From: Stichopus chloronotus
Taxonomy: Eukaryota > Echinodermata > Holothuroidea > Aspidochirotida > Stichopodidae
Assembly (NCBI GenBank): GCA_021234535.1
Contig: CM037836.1
Span: 25,906,769-25,970,768, forward strand
Reading direction: 5' to 3'
Length of the DNA stretch: 64,000 bases
Below the pieces are notes generated by a model. The model ran no database searches. It saw only the letters and a program-made list of their open reading frames with translations, and was not told where the DNA came from. Made by a program: the position numbers and the translations under genes. Positions 36,501 to 47,598 of the stretch are shown in pieces (within the stretch, counting starts at the first letter, position 1; the number at the start of each line of letters is the position of its first letter).

Positions 36501-39500
36501 CTCTGTGATAACTGCAACATTATACATTTTCAAAATTTCCCCACGTCTTCATGTCGATCATTATCGCCGCTTACGTACATGACTTGCTGAGTAATCCTCC
36601 AATTCATGAAAGCCAAGGGTGTTTTAGTGTAAGTGAGATTTAATTAGGTATGTAATATCTACAGTAAAGTCAAGATGGCATTGACAAATACTGAATAGAT
36701 ATTGAGCTTTCTACCATATCCTCTGTAGAGGCTATGTTCTCTGATGACCTCCTTGTCTCCTGGTCTCAACGTCCACATGTATTGTACAAACATGCCTCTG
36801 CTACACACCTGCTAGCTTCCAACTTTAAACCTTGTTACCTTTTGCAGGTACTAAGAAGTTGCCTAGTCTTTAATTCTGTAAAGTCAGTTTCATGGCATTA
36901 CTGTCTCACAAAAATGTCTCTAAACCTTCAGTCTCTAATTGCATTCCAACAATTTTGCCAATTAAATCGGCAGGTTCACATCTTTGGATCTTCTCTCGGT
37001 GGATTTCTGGCTCAGAAGTTTGCTGAATACACATTCCGCAGCTCCAGAGTTGCTTCACTGGTCCTTTGCAATACTTTCGTCGACACCGAGATCTTCCAGC
37101 AGTCCCCGGCATCATCTGTGTGAGTATCGTATACCTCAGCGCACACTACCCCAGCATGTGCTGAAATAATGATACCCATATTCAACTAGGTCTTCCCCGC
37201 AAACCCCTCCCAAGTGAATTCATTTACATCGCAACTCAATATAACATCAAATGTGGCATCTGCATAGCCACTTCTTCTGCAAGTGTCTCATGGGGAATCA
37301 AATTGTGTCACCAGACAGTTCGCAGTTCACACGAGGAATGCAACTCCTCTCCACTAATGAGGATAACTGTTTTTCAGTCCATAGCCAGGCCAGCTTAGAG
37401 CAGTTTCAGAGAAGTGTTAGGAGTGGTGATACACTCATAGATAATTACCTTAGTAAGAGGACATTCTAAACTTGGATATCGCACCCTCAAAAATGCATTT
37501 TTGATTCCTTGCCGAAGGCAGAGGAATCTATGCGATGGTGATGTCGTGTGTGTGTGTGTATGTATGTATGTGCGTGTGTGACGCCTGCTTGTAAACACGA
37601 TATCTCAAGAAGTGTAACTCTGAGTGATCTCATACTTGGCATGTAGATTGCCCATATTGAGTAGATAATCCCTATTGTTTTTGGTGGAGGTCAAAGGTCA
37701 TTTGGGGTCACTAGAGGTCAAAAGGTAAATACCTTGAAAATTGCTTGTAAACACGATATCTCCAGAAGAGTAACTCTGAGTGATCTCATACTTGGCATGA
37801 AGGTTGCCCTTATTGAGTAGATGATCCCTATTGTTTTTGGTGGAGGTCAAAGGTCATTTGGGGTCAACAGGGGTCAAATTGTGAAAACCTTGTAAACACG
37901 ATATCTCAAGAAAGGAAGCTTGTAGAAATCTCATGTTTAGTATGTAGTTGCACCATGTTGAGTAAAGGGACCCTATCGTTTTCAGTGGAGGTCAAAGGTC
38001 ATTTGGGGTCAACAGGGGTCAAATTGTGAAAACCATGTAAACATGATATCTCAAGAAGAGAAGCTTGAGCAGATGTCATATGAAGTGGGTAGGTGTATCT
38101 TATTGAGTACAAGGGTCATCAGAGGTCAAAAGGTAAATACCTTGAAAATTGCTTGTAAACCAGATATCTCCAGAACGGTTAATGTGAGAGATCTCATAGT
38201 TAGCGTGTGGATTGCCCATATCGAGTAGATGATCCTTATTTTTTTTTGGCAGAGGTGAAAGGTCATTTGGGGTCATGGGAGGTCAAAATGTGAAAAACTT
38301 GAATCTACAATATTTAAAGAACGGTCCTTCTAGTGAATTTTATACTTGTAATGTAGAATCCTCTTGTTGATTTGAGAACTTCTTTTAGGACATACCAACA
38401 TAGTCTCTTCAATAACCATAAAGAAAAGATGAAGACAACATTAAATTTGGTATCAAAGATTATTATTTTGCAAACCTTTTGCCACTATCCTCATAAGGAC
38501 ATGTGAGCATGCATGAATTGTAAATTGGAATTGATTAAACATACCACGGGTTATTAGCTTTATAAAAAGAACTAAATTACTGATCATTTGGATCAAATAC
38601 CCTTGAGCGTGCATGAACTGTGATTGCTTAATTGAATGAATCAAATTGTAACTGACCCCCCTCTGTTCAAATTGGTCACTGTTATCTGACATAATTTATC
38701 ACAGTTGACTGCCAGTAGAAACCACAATGTCCAGAATAAATCATACAGTCTGTTGAGCCAGGTGCTCAATGGACTTAACCATTTACTGTATAAACAGTGT
38801 CTCTGTTTAGCCCTTAAAGGGAAATAGGGCGTTTGTTGTACAGAAAACTACCATATTTTTAAAACCATTATTTGTGGACATAGAATGATAGATTATTCAA
38901 AATAACGAATTACAGTAGCCTTATTTTCAAGGAATAAGATTCTCACAGATCAGAAATTTAGTTATTTGTTGCTCAACAATAATTTGTTCACCCAAACTTT
39001 TTAAAATTCAAATGATGCATCCGTTACTCATCACATGCATAATGTTTTGAGGAGATGAAGCTTTGACAGATATTTATTGATGAGACTGAATGGTTTAACA
39101 ATGGTTAAGGCGAATTTCTTTGTATGCCATGTTGGTGTATTCTAAACGCCCTATTTCACTTTACAGTAGTTCAGGTAAGCTTTAAACAAGTGACTACTGT
39201 GTATCAAACCAGGGAAACTTGTACTGTGTGTTGTGTCTTTAAGTAGACTAAAGGCAAAATTGCAAGTCATGCTAGATTCTTGTTTAATAGGAATATCAGT
39301 TTTTGCTAATTTTCAAGGACCTCATAGCCATTGGGAAGGGCATCATGCCAAAAAATCAAATATGAAAGAGCTGCCACCAATAGCTGTAACTCGACAAAAT
39401 AAAGTGCTATAATTTTGATTAAATAAACATGTTTACCTTTTTATCAAGTTATTAGACACGACAAAATATAATTTGTTCCCCTGCAGCATCATATCCGTTT

Positions 39501-42500
39501 GGGAGTTTTCTCATGTTTGTGTAGGTCAAAGGTTATTTGGGGTGACAAAAGGTCAAAACCTTGTATGCATGATATTTTAAGGGTGATAAATAAGAGGGAT
39601 CTTATACTTAGTTTGTGAATTGTTCATATTTAGCATGTTGATGGCCATGTAGGGTAGGTGATCCCTATTGTTTTAAGTGGAGGTGAAAGGTCATTTTGGG
39701 TCACGAGATTTCAAAAGGTTTTGACCTTACTAAGATGGTATCTCAAGTAGGATAACTGTGTGGGATCTCATGCTTGTCGTGTGGGCGATTCATGTTTGTT
39801 ACAATATACATCATGAGGCAAGGAATCACTAAGCCTTTTGGCTTTCTAGTTTTACAAACAGTTCATTTTGCCATCTGAAAAGTATACTGAATTCAATATA
39901 CTTGGATGGGAGGTTAGAGATATAACATCACTATCTCAACATTTACAAAGAAATAGCCAATCCCCAAACTTTCCTCTCATTTAGACTGAAAAGTTAAGTG
40001 TGTTTTCCACTTGCATCGTTCAGACAATCTGGGAAATTAAATAGGTTTCAGATTATAAATTCTGCCACATGATTTCATAATTCTTCCATAAACGTAATGA
40101 CAAAAAGTGCAAATGCGGCAGTGTAGTGGTTGATAGTTTTCAATTTAACCCCATGCATTTTTGAACAAGCCAAAGGGAATTATGCTAGTAATGAATATTC
40201 AATTGGTCCAATTAGCAGATCACTGACGCCTTCATGAGGTGATCAGTTTGTATATGTCAATACATTGCTTAGTTTCACTAAATCCTACAATTTCTGATAC
40301 TGATCAAGTAGTGAAAACTTGAGTAGTATGTTTTTGATACATCTGTGAGACCTTTACTGTTGCATATTCATTATGTAGGTGCTTGTAATACATACTTTTA
40401 ATTTTCAAATATGATTTGTGTTTTTTACTGTTTGCAGGCCTTTCTTGTTGCTTTTCAAAGGGGTTACTGTCATTTTCAATCATTATGTGACATATTCCAT
40501 CTGTGAACAAGCTCCATATACATGTAAAAGTTAAGAAAGACTTAAGATCAAATGTAAATGTTATCCATCTGTTTTGCCATGCATATGCAATCACTTTAAA
40601 ATTAATTAGAAACACCTCTCTTTCTTTTGTGAAGGTTTTGGATGATGCCGTCCTTCGTCTTGAAAAGAACAGTTTTACAAGGATTCGACAGTGGCAAATA
40701 TGAAACAGATATTGCAGATTCTATTGATTTTATGGTTGAGAGAGTGAGTAATACCATTATTTGAAGATGCTTCATTGTATCTAAAATTTCCATTTTGAGG
40801 ATGAGGTGGTAGGTTTTATCCTAATACATCTTCATATGTTGTCAAGAGTATCTTTAGTGTATTAATTTGACTACCATATTATTTTGTAGACTCACTAGAA
40901 ATGAATTAAAATTCAAAATCTAGAAAAACCTGTCAAAATTATTCCACAATGGAAGGTTCAAGAGGAAAGGTTGTCTCAATTAGTGAATTAGTCGGAGGAT
41001 TAACTGTCATTAATTGGTCTTATGGATATGAGCCACTTCAAACAACACATACTTTATCGATATCTACCCTTTTGTATATTGCAGTTTGAAACATCGCAGA
41101 TTGCCAATTAAATCAGGGAAAAAACATTGACTATAATTTGTGTTAGTAAGTCACACATCAAAATTTTGAAACATCAAGGTGAGAGAAAATTTCAGACTTC
41201 ATGCCTATTCAGTATCAAAAAAGCACAAGGTGATAGAAAAAGACATCAACTTGAGATGGAGCTGGAAGTGAAATCCAAATCCCAGAGCCATTTGAGGTCA
41301 TGGATGAATCATAAATCAGTTATAGGAAGACTCAACGTTAGTCTTGTGCTTTAAAAGAGATAACACTGAGTAGAGCATCCTGGTGGGTACAGTTTAAATT
41401 ATGATATAATGACATTATTTGAGTACCCCCTATGAATTTGCAGTTTCACTTTCACATTGTTGATCTATATTTAGGACAATTTGATGACAGGGATTTAACC
41501 ACGCAATATCCCTGATTTCAAAACTGCTTGTCAGAAAATGAAGTGCACTTGTGTCCCTCATTTCCATCTGCAGGGTTGGATTTATCACTGCCATAGTTCA
41601 TATAATTTACACTCTAAGGTTATCAAAAAGTAATAAAAGATATACTTTACCGATATTAAGAGAAAAAGAAAAAAATATACCCAGAATTCATTTGCTTCTA
41701 AAATGAAGACAAAACAAGATATACTGTACCTTGCAAACTAAACACAAAGATACAAAATCATACACTTTCCCAAGTTCGTATGCCACCAGACAGTACCTTA
41801 TACGCTAAGCTTCCAGAGCCATACAGTAAGTGTTCCCCCCCACACACACACACACACCAAGTTTAAGGGCTCCATGTTATCTGTGTACATATGTTTATGT
41901 GTTTGAGTAGTTGATGCTGTGCATTTAGTAGCAGTCACTCAGACACAGGACTGTTTGACAAAATTGATAATATCTTAAACAGAATGCTTATGTCTAGTGG
42001 TAGTACATCAGTAAAGATTCCCCATCTTCTGGAAATCGACAAAATGCTCGATTTTTGGCGCTCAACAAAGAGTCCTAGAGGTTAGTCACATAGTCAGTTT
42101 GTATGATTTGATTTTCTAAACTGGCAAGTTTGACCAGTGAATTGCTGCTGGCTTTCTCTTTTGTGTTGGCTTCATTCAACAGATAGTACACTACATGTGT
42201 CTCTTGTGACATCAGTTGTTTACTAGTTTTGAACTATCATGTCCATCACAACAAAGATTTCAAATGCTTTTAGTCGCTAATTCAGCTGCTGTGACATTGT
42301 GGAAAAGAAGTGATGTTTTGAATGGTAATCAGTTGTAACTGGTGAGCTCACACCACTTTTTGTTGTGTTCGTCAAAGTCATTCATCATACAGCATTATTG
42401 AAGTTGTCCATATGTTTTGTACAGTACTTAGTGAAGTGTAACAACTAATACCAAAATGTTTATTACTATGCATCACTTGTATACGACAAGGTGAACATAT

Positions 42501-45500
42501 GAACTAATGTAGACCAGCCATGTACAGTGCTTCATTGCTCACATAGCTATGGTTAACATCAACTCTTGGCTGTTGAATACCCTAAGATGTTATCTATCAC
42601 ACTGCATGTTTAGCTATTGTAAACACGCATAGTATGTGCCGTAGCTGGATTCTGTTTTGCTTACTTACCTGCAATTTACATAGATGTGTGTAGTTTGCTA
42701 AATTTAGGAATGCGTTCCTGCTCAGTGGTGTACAGTATGTGTGTAGATACATTCCTCTGTTGCTAACGCCCATATGGCTTACATTTACTGTTAGTTACGG
42801 TACTTTATTGCTCACCCAGCTGCATGTTAGGATCATATGTATGCAATGTGCTTGTTCATCCATGATGTACAGTATACAGGCAGCAAATGAAATTAAAGCA
42901 CACCATAGCTGAGTGGAATAAAGAATGCAAGCTACTGTAATGCATGTAGATGTACCTTACATACTGTATTGTCTTCTTGGTTATGGTGTGCTTAAAACAT
43001 ATCTCCATTAGACAGCATACATCTGATCCAGGTACGCTGTACATGTTGGTGTTGAAGTTTTAGCATTTCGTCTGATTGTCCAAAGGACAACTAATGTTTG
43101 AAATTCGTGAGGTTGCCCTTTTCGAAATTTACTTGTCAGGCCATAAGTCATGTTATGATTTACGGTATACAGTATTGCCAAGATGGTAGAAACAACACAC
43201 TTGCATTGTGCTGTTAGCAATTCATCACCACATTTCATCACATAATGTTTCAGATACTGGATTTGGAAGTGGAATGTTGATTTGATTTGATTCGAGCATG
43301 ACCCAAAGTTGGTCATACAAAGGACAACCTTGTACCAAAACTTGGCTGTACTTTGGACAATCTATGTGTCCAGATGCCAGCACTTACCACTAAACTTCAT
43401 CACTGCACGTGTATGTGCAGAAGCTGTGTACTATATTGCTTATGTGGCTATGGTTATGTTCAGTAGTTACTGTTTGATGCCATATTACTTACACAGTTCT
43501 GTGGTCATGTATGCCTATATATACAGCAATGTAAGCTATTGCTTATCCAGCCATGGTACATACACAGCATTGAATTTTGGAGAGACATCAATCCCTGTAA
43601 GCTGTCAATCTGAAATGGCAGTTTACTCTTTCCTTCACCTAAATTAGTCTACATGTTTGTTAGACGAAGGAGGATATTCCCAAAAGTATTCATCGTAGTC
43701 TAGGGTGTGCCCGCTGACCCGAAGGTTGCAATTTGTTCCCTTGAATAAGAAATCTTTGTAGCTGGGATTACTGCAAATGTTGCCTCTTATAATTGAATTG
43801 TGTGGACACAAAACTCTGAAAACAAAACAAGGTGAAAGCAGTATTTGCTGTTTCATAAAGTGTTGGGTAAAGATGGTATATGAGCCAATTTTAGTAAGTT
43901 TTTGGCAATTTATTTCATTTCAAAGTCAATAGGTTCTGCTTGTGGATCCTAATCAGGTATACTTTCTGGTTGAGATTGCAAATGGTTACTGTTTAGATAA
44001 ATGGTGTTGATAGGTTTAGGTACGCCATGATTTTACACTGTGTCTGTCTTGACTGGCCAAATAAATTTCTAAGTTGTACCTGAACAGATTGTCTTTGCTT
44101 GAATCGTGGTTCCCTGTGAAAGTTGAAGCAAAAGAAGGATTTTCTGACTAAGTTGTGTCATTTTTTTAATGCTGTTATTCATCTTTTCTTCCTGCTGTTT
44201 TGTCTCACAGCTTGAAACACTTTCTCAGAAGGAATTAGCCAGTAGGCTTGCCTTGAATTGTGCCAGCGCATATGTGGAGCCTCAAAAATATCGGGATGTG
44301 GATGTTACAATTTTAGATGTAAGTTATTAAATAACAGCAACATCAGTAAAAATGAGTTCAATGTCATGGTGGGTTAATGATTGGTGTGTTAATGATTGGT
44401 GCGTTTTGCAAAATGTCTATCAACTGAATCCCGGCATACAACATCGGACTCTGACAGGCTTATCCAATCAACTGTGATCAATAGCTGCATGACAAAAAGC
44501 ACTGACCAAAGAAATATCAAGCCCTATGCCTTTTCTTACAGTTTACCCCATAGACACCCAAAAATTTCAGAGGGGAAAAAAAGCCATACAGAGCACGATG
44601 TGAGGAACCTTCTTTGACACTTATGGATAAAACTTTCGTAAATAGTGTGATCATACAAGGACAGTGTGTGAATTTAAAATGGTCCAGTTGCTGTACTCTT
44701 TCAAGGGATTCTAATGAATTTGAATAAGCATTAAAGTAATATTTGTTACACTAATTGAGAATGAGTGCAAAGCATTTTCAGTCATGCATATATTGCATAT
44801 TTCAGTCATATATATATTATTTTACTGATTGTACTATACCTCTTGTTATGCCATATAGTAAGTTATTTAAAAACGAATACCAATGAGTTACTTGTTCTCC
44901 TACAAATCTATCTTTTTGAATTCAAAGTGGTTGCAGTGATTTGGATTCTACTCAGAGCTAAAGCACTGCAAGCCAAGCATGCTTAGGAGTCAGTAGGGGA
45001 AAGGCACCAGTCAGTGTGAGCCAGTAGAGGCCAGTATTGAGTTGAATATCAAGTAGTTTGTGTAGGAATAATTTTAAGTGCTTCCTCTTAACTAATAGCT
45101 TGTAAAGGGTTTGACCACAGTCCAGAAAAAGTTTAAGTACTTGACAGTGAAAATTTGATTTTGTGGTCTGACTTGTTTTACATTTCTGGTAGTGACCATT
45201 CTTCTCTCTCTTTCTCTTCATATTCACTACTTGGACAGGTATTTGATAAATGTGCCTTATCTCAGTCAGTAAAGGAAGAGGTATATAAATGTTATCCTCA
45301 TGCAAGAAGAGCTCATTTGAAAACTGGAGGAAATTTCCCTTACTTGAGTAGATGTGATGAAGTCAACATGTACCTGCAGGTAATGATTTTTGATACAGAC
45401 TGCCTCCAATCATCCCTACTCTTCCTTTAGTATCATGGTAATCCAGTCAGAACAGGAAATTATAAATTTGTTCCATCTGTAATAATCATTTTAAAATAAA

Positions 45501-47598
45501 CTTAACTACACAGCTCCATGGGAAAGTAAACCTATTATCTCTGACACAAACGTAAAAGTATCATTTCCAACCTCAACATGCTTCGTCTTCAGCATGCTGA
45601 CTGTCTGTGCAGTGTTTGAGCAGATAGAAAGGAACCATGAAAAGAATAGTCCAGGTGATCTCCAAACTCTCGTCATAAATGGAGAAGTATCAATACCTAT
45701 CATACAAGGTATTTTCCTGTAAAAGGCACCCGCTTGGTCCAAAGAAAAAATATTGGAATTGTGATGCATTTGACAATAAATGAGACAGTCACATGCATAA
45801 ATCATACGTTGGAAAAAAAATTGCCCAATGATTTTGCTCTTTCTTGTCACTTTCACACTTTTACATCATAGGCCTGGTTGGCCGATTAAAACATCGTGGT
45901 AGTTGTCAATTTATCCTTGTCTATTCATGAAGACTGGGAGCAGACTGAGAGTTGTGCACATGCTGTTTTATAATATTGTGGATTTTAGCGGAATGTCGTG
46001 TTTCCTGGCCTATTCTTTTAAAGCAATCAGTGTCACTGCTTTAATACAAACCAAAATGTGCTCAACTAATTGAAAAATAATCTCCATGTGTGTAGACCAA
46101 TTTGTTCAGACACTTATGAACACATAAATGGAAATTTACTGCCTTTTTTCACCTTTCACGAATTTCCCTTAAATTTGTCTGACTTGGAGATACATACTTT
46201 TCTTAGCAAGGCTAGCACCCTTGAATGTGATTTTTTTTCCTTTTACATTCTCCACTTAGTTCTATTTTTAATTTTTTTTTTAAATCTGTATTGCCAGATC
46301 TAGTTATTAAGAATGAATTCAGGCATCGGTGTATATCTCCAAAGGTGTTGTGACGTGAAAATTACATTTTGGAATATTAGCTGGATGGATTAAGACTGAC
46401 AATAGCCACAAATTCCATCAATATCCATATTTTAACAATTCTACAGACAAATTTGTGTCTTATACCCACATCATGAATAAACCTTGGCTAAGTATGCAAA
46501 TTTATGACATTTAAGAGAGGGACTCACATGATGTCTTGTGTTATCCTTTGTTGTCGTGTTATCCTTTGTTATCATTTCTTTACAAATATTGACGTCACTT
46601 ACCAATTTGTAAGCCATGGGGCGAGTAATTAAGAGGCAGTATATACAAGCCTAACAAAAAAAAAAAACACCAACACTGTGCAACACTACAATCATCATGT
46701 ATTCATTTTCATCAAAATTAAAAAAGCATATCCTCAAAAATGATCAGAAACACAACTCCAATGGATTTTCATTGAAGATTTCACTCTGAAACTAAGTAAG
46801 ACAGCTCTTTTCTAGAGGCATTTCACATGACCTTTAAACCTCTCATACCATGATTCTCATCTCTGTGACTATAACCTGTAATAGGCATGCAAGACTGTGA
46901 GTGGGGGGGGACAAGCCTAAGGGTAAGGGGACAAGACTATGAATGAGGAGGACAAGACTATGGGTGAAGAGGGAGGTCAACTATCTGCCTCATTCAGACA
47001 GCCATATCAGCCAAGTCTGGCCGAACAGCATTGCTGTATTCAGGATGACACAATATCTTTGCTGTCCTGACCCCCCCCCCCCCCACCTCTCAAACTTCCT
47101 AGTGGTCCCACAGCAGGGATGTGTATTCCACAGTCCCTAAAGTTTTTCAATGGTAGTATAATTTAGTATAATCTGAAAAGAAAAATTGGTGTCATTAAGG
47201 TATTACTATCAGCAATTATGAAAACTTTTTGTGGAAAGAAGAGAGTCTGTAATAATCCCCTACTGTAGCTGTAGGGTTGGGAACAAGCATAATTCTCCAC
47301 ATCCATTCACTTTCAATTGACATGTTCCAGTATGTTCTTGCTCCCATCCCTTGGTGTCTTCCAAAATATGATGAACCTCTTGAAGTCATTCCAAATTGCC
47401 CAATTTTTTATATCTGACAAATAGGTCCACCTAAGAAAGTTCCTTAATGGCAGATATACAGCGAGAGATCCACGAATTAGAGAACCAACACCTGAAGATA
47501 TCAGAGAATCCTCATCTGAGCCACAAGGAGCAGAGGCAAGCTCAGTTTATCCAGAGGAGACAGCATCAGATGGCCAAGAGGCAGATGGTTCCGAATGA
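33441..47598 (+). CDS. SPG21: Maspardin (SPG21/ACP33 orthologue), eight coding exons
   Basis: The spliced CDS joins 33441-33503, 34943-35104, 35701-35781, 36974-37119, 40635-40743, 44211-44318, 45239-45379 and 47425-47598. The total is 984 nt, giving 327 residues plus TGA (human maspardin is 308). The protein aligns with maspardin along its length. Key blocks are LYDAGPR and [17 protein letters not shown] (exon 2), [17 protein letters not shown] (exon 3), [18 protein letters not shown] with the GxSxG serine at Ser109 (exon 4), [10 protein letters not shown] (exon 5), LASRLALNC and YVEP (exon 6), and [14 protein letters not shown] (exon 7). Maspardin has an alpha/beta-hydrolase fold. In mammals it is found in cytosol and on endosomal/trans-Golgi membranes, binds the CD4 tail and is lost in Mast syndrome; enzymatic activity is unproven. 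The last ~40 residues are longer than in human and rich in Glu, Ser and Pro. Confidence 0.96.
34943..35104 (+). CDS. SPG21 coding exon 2
   Basis: This exon encodes residues 22-75, from VIVDDSG to GYRVIA, including [12 protein letters not shown]. The acceptor is CACCATTACAG and the donor GTAAGT, phase 0. Confidence 0.95.
35701..35781 (+). CDS. SPG21 coding exon 3
   Basis: This exon encodes residues 76-102, VEFPVHW to LDHLRLDK. The acceptor is TTGTTTTTTAG and the donor GTACTA, phase 0. Confidence 0.95.
36974..37119 (+). CDS. SPG21 coding exon 4 (nucleophile elbow)
   Basis: This exon encodes residues 103-150 and two bases of codon 151. It carries [20 protein letters not shown] with Ser109 at the same number as in human maspardin. 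The donor is GTGAGT, phase 2, overlapping the GTG valine codon at the junction. Confidence 0.95.
37503..39849 (+). mobile_element. Helitron-like non-autonomous element, full-length copy with nested MITE
   Basis: It starts GATTCCTTGCCGAAGGC (hairpin with AGGAATC), then a TG microsatellite (about 37546-37580), then monomers marked by GATATCTC at 37599, 37755, 37900, 38045 and 38163 (118-156 bp apart), three with exact DR1. Next come a TTAA MITE (38818-39160), more monomers, GCAAGGAATC (39818-39827), the hairpin AAGCCTTTTGGCTT and a terminal CTAG (39846-39849) followed by T. It lies in SPG21 intron 4. No coding capacity. Confidence 0.75.
38818..39160. mobile_element. TTAA-type MITE nested in a Helitron-like element
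   Basis: A 343-bp inverted-orientation relative of the MITE at 23281-23625. The left end has TTAA (38814-38817) then AGGGAAATAGGGCGTTTG. The right end is AAACGCCCTATTTCACT then TTAC, so the right target site or terminus has mutated. Interior similarity is clear (for example TTGTTCACCCAAACTTTT). Confidence 0.85.
40635..40743 (+). CDS. SPG21 coding exon 5
   Basis: This exon completes Val151 and encodes [10 protein letters not shown] through [10 protein letters not shown] (residue 187). The acceptor is TTTTGTGAAG and the donor GTGAGT, phase 0. The 3.5-kb intron before it holds a complete Helitron-like element. Confidence 0.93.
41833..41857. repeat. C/CA microsatellite
   Basis: A short CCCCCC(CA)n tract in SPG21 intron 5. 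Confidence 0.8.
42515..43560. repeat. Degenerate GTACAGT...TTGCTnA...AGC-ATGG repeats
   Basis: Related words recur at about 42522, 42727, 42796, 43425 and 43525 (a TATTGCTTA or CATTGCTCA core followed by AGCTATGG, AGCTGCATG or AGCCATGG). Spacing is irregular. Lies in SPG21 intron 5; open frames here are not gene-like. Confidence 0.4.
44211..44318 (+). CDS. SPG21 coding exon 6
   Basis: This exon encodes residues 188-223, [17 protein letters not shown] to VTILD. The acceptor is TTTTGTCTCACAG and the donor GTAAGT, phase 0. Confidence 0.95.
45239..45379 (+). CDS. SPG21 coding exon 7
   Basis: This exon encodes residues 224-270, VFDKCALS to EVNMYLQ, including [14 protein letters not shown] with His249. 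The acceptor is ACTTGGACAG and the donor GTAATG, phase 0. Confidence 0.95.
47425..47598 (+). CDS. SPG21 coding exon 8 (terminal)
   Basis: This exon encodes residues 271-327. It opens with [16 protein letters not shown], which aligns with the maspardin block after VNLYVQ, then runs into a poorly conserved Glu/Ser/Pro-rich tail ending DGSE and TGA. The acceptor is TGACAAATAG, with a weak pyrimidine tract. An overlapping reading frame from 47447 is a shadow. Confidence 0.88.
   Translation, partial: VHLRKFLNGRYTARDPRIREPTPEDIRESSSEPQGAEASSVYPEETASDGQEADGSE

Noticed and set aside
43309..43647. 112-codon Cys/Tyr-rich open frame in SPG21 intron 5
   Set aside because: It overlaps degenerate repeats, has no known domain, and the SPG21 exons on both sides splice in frame without it.
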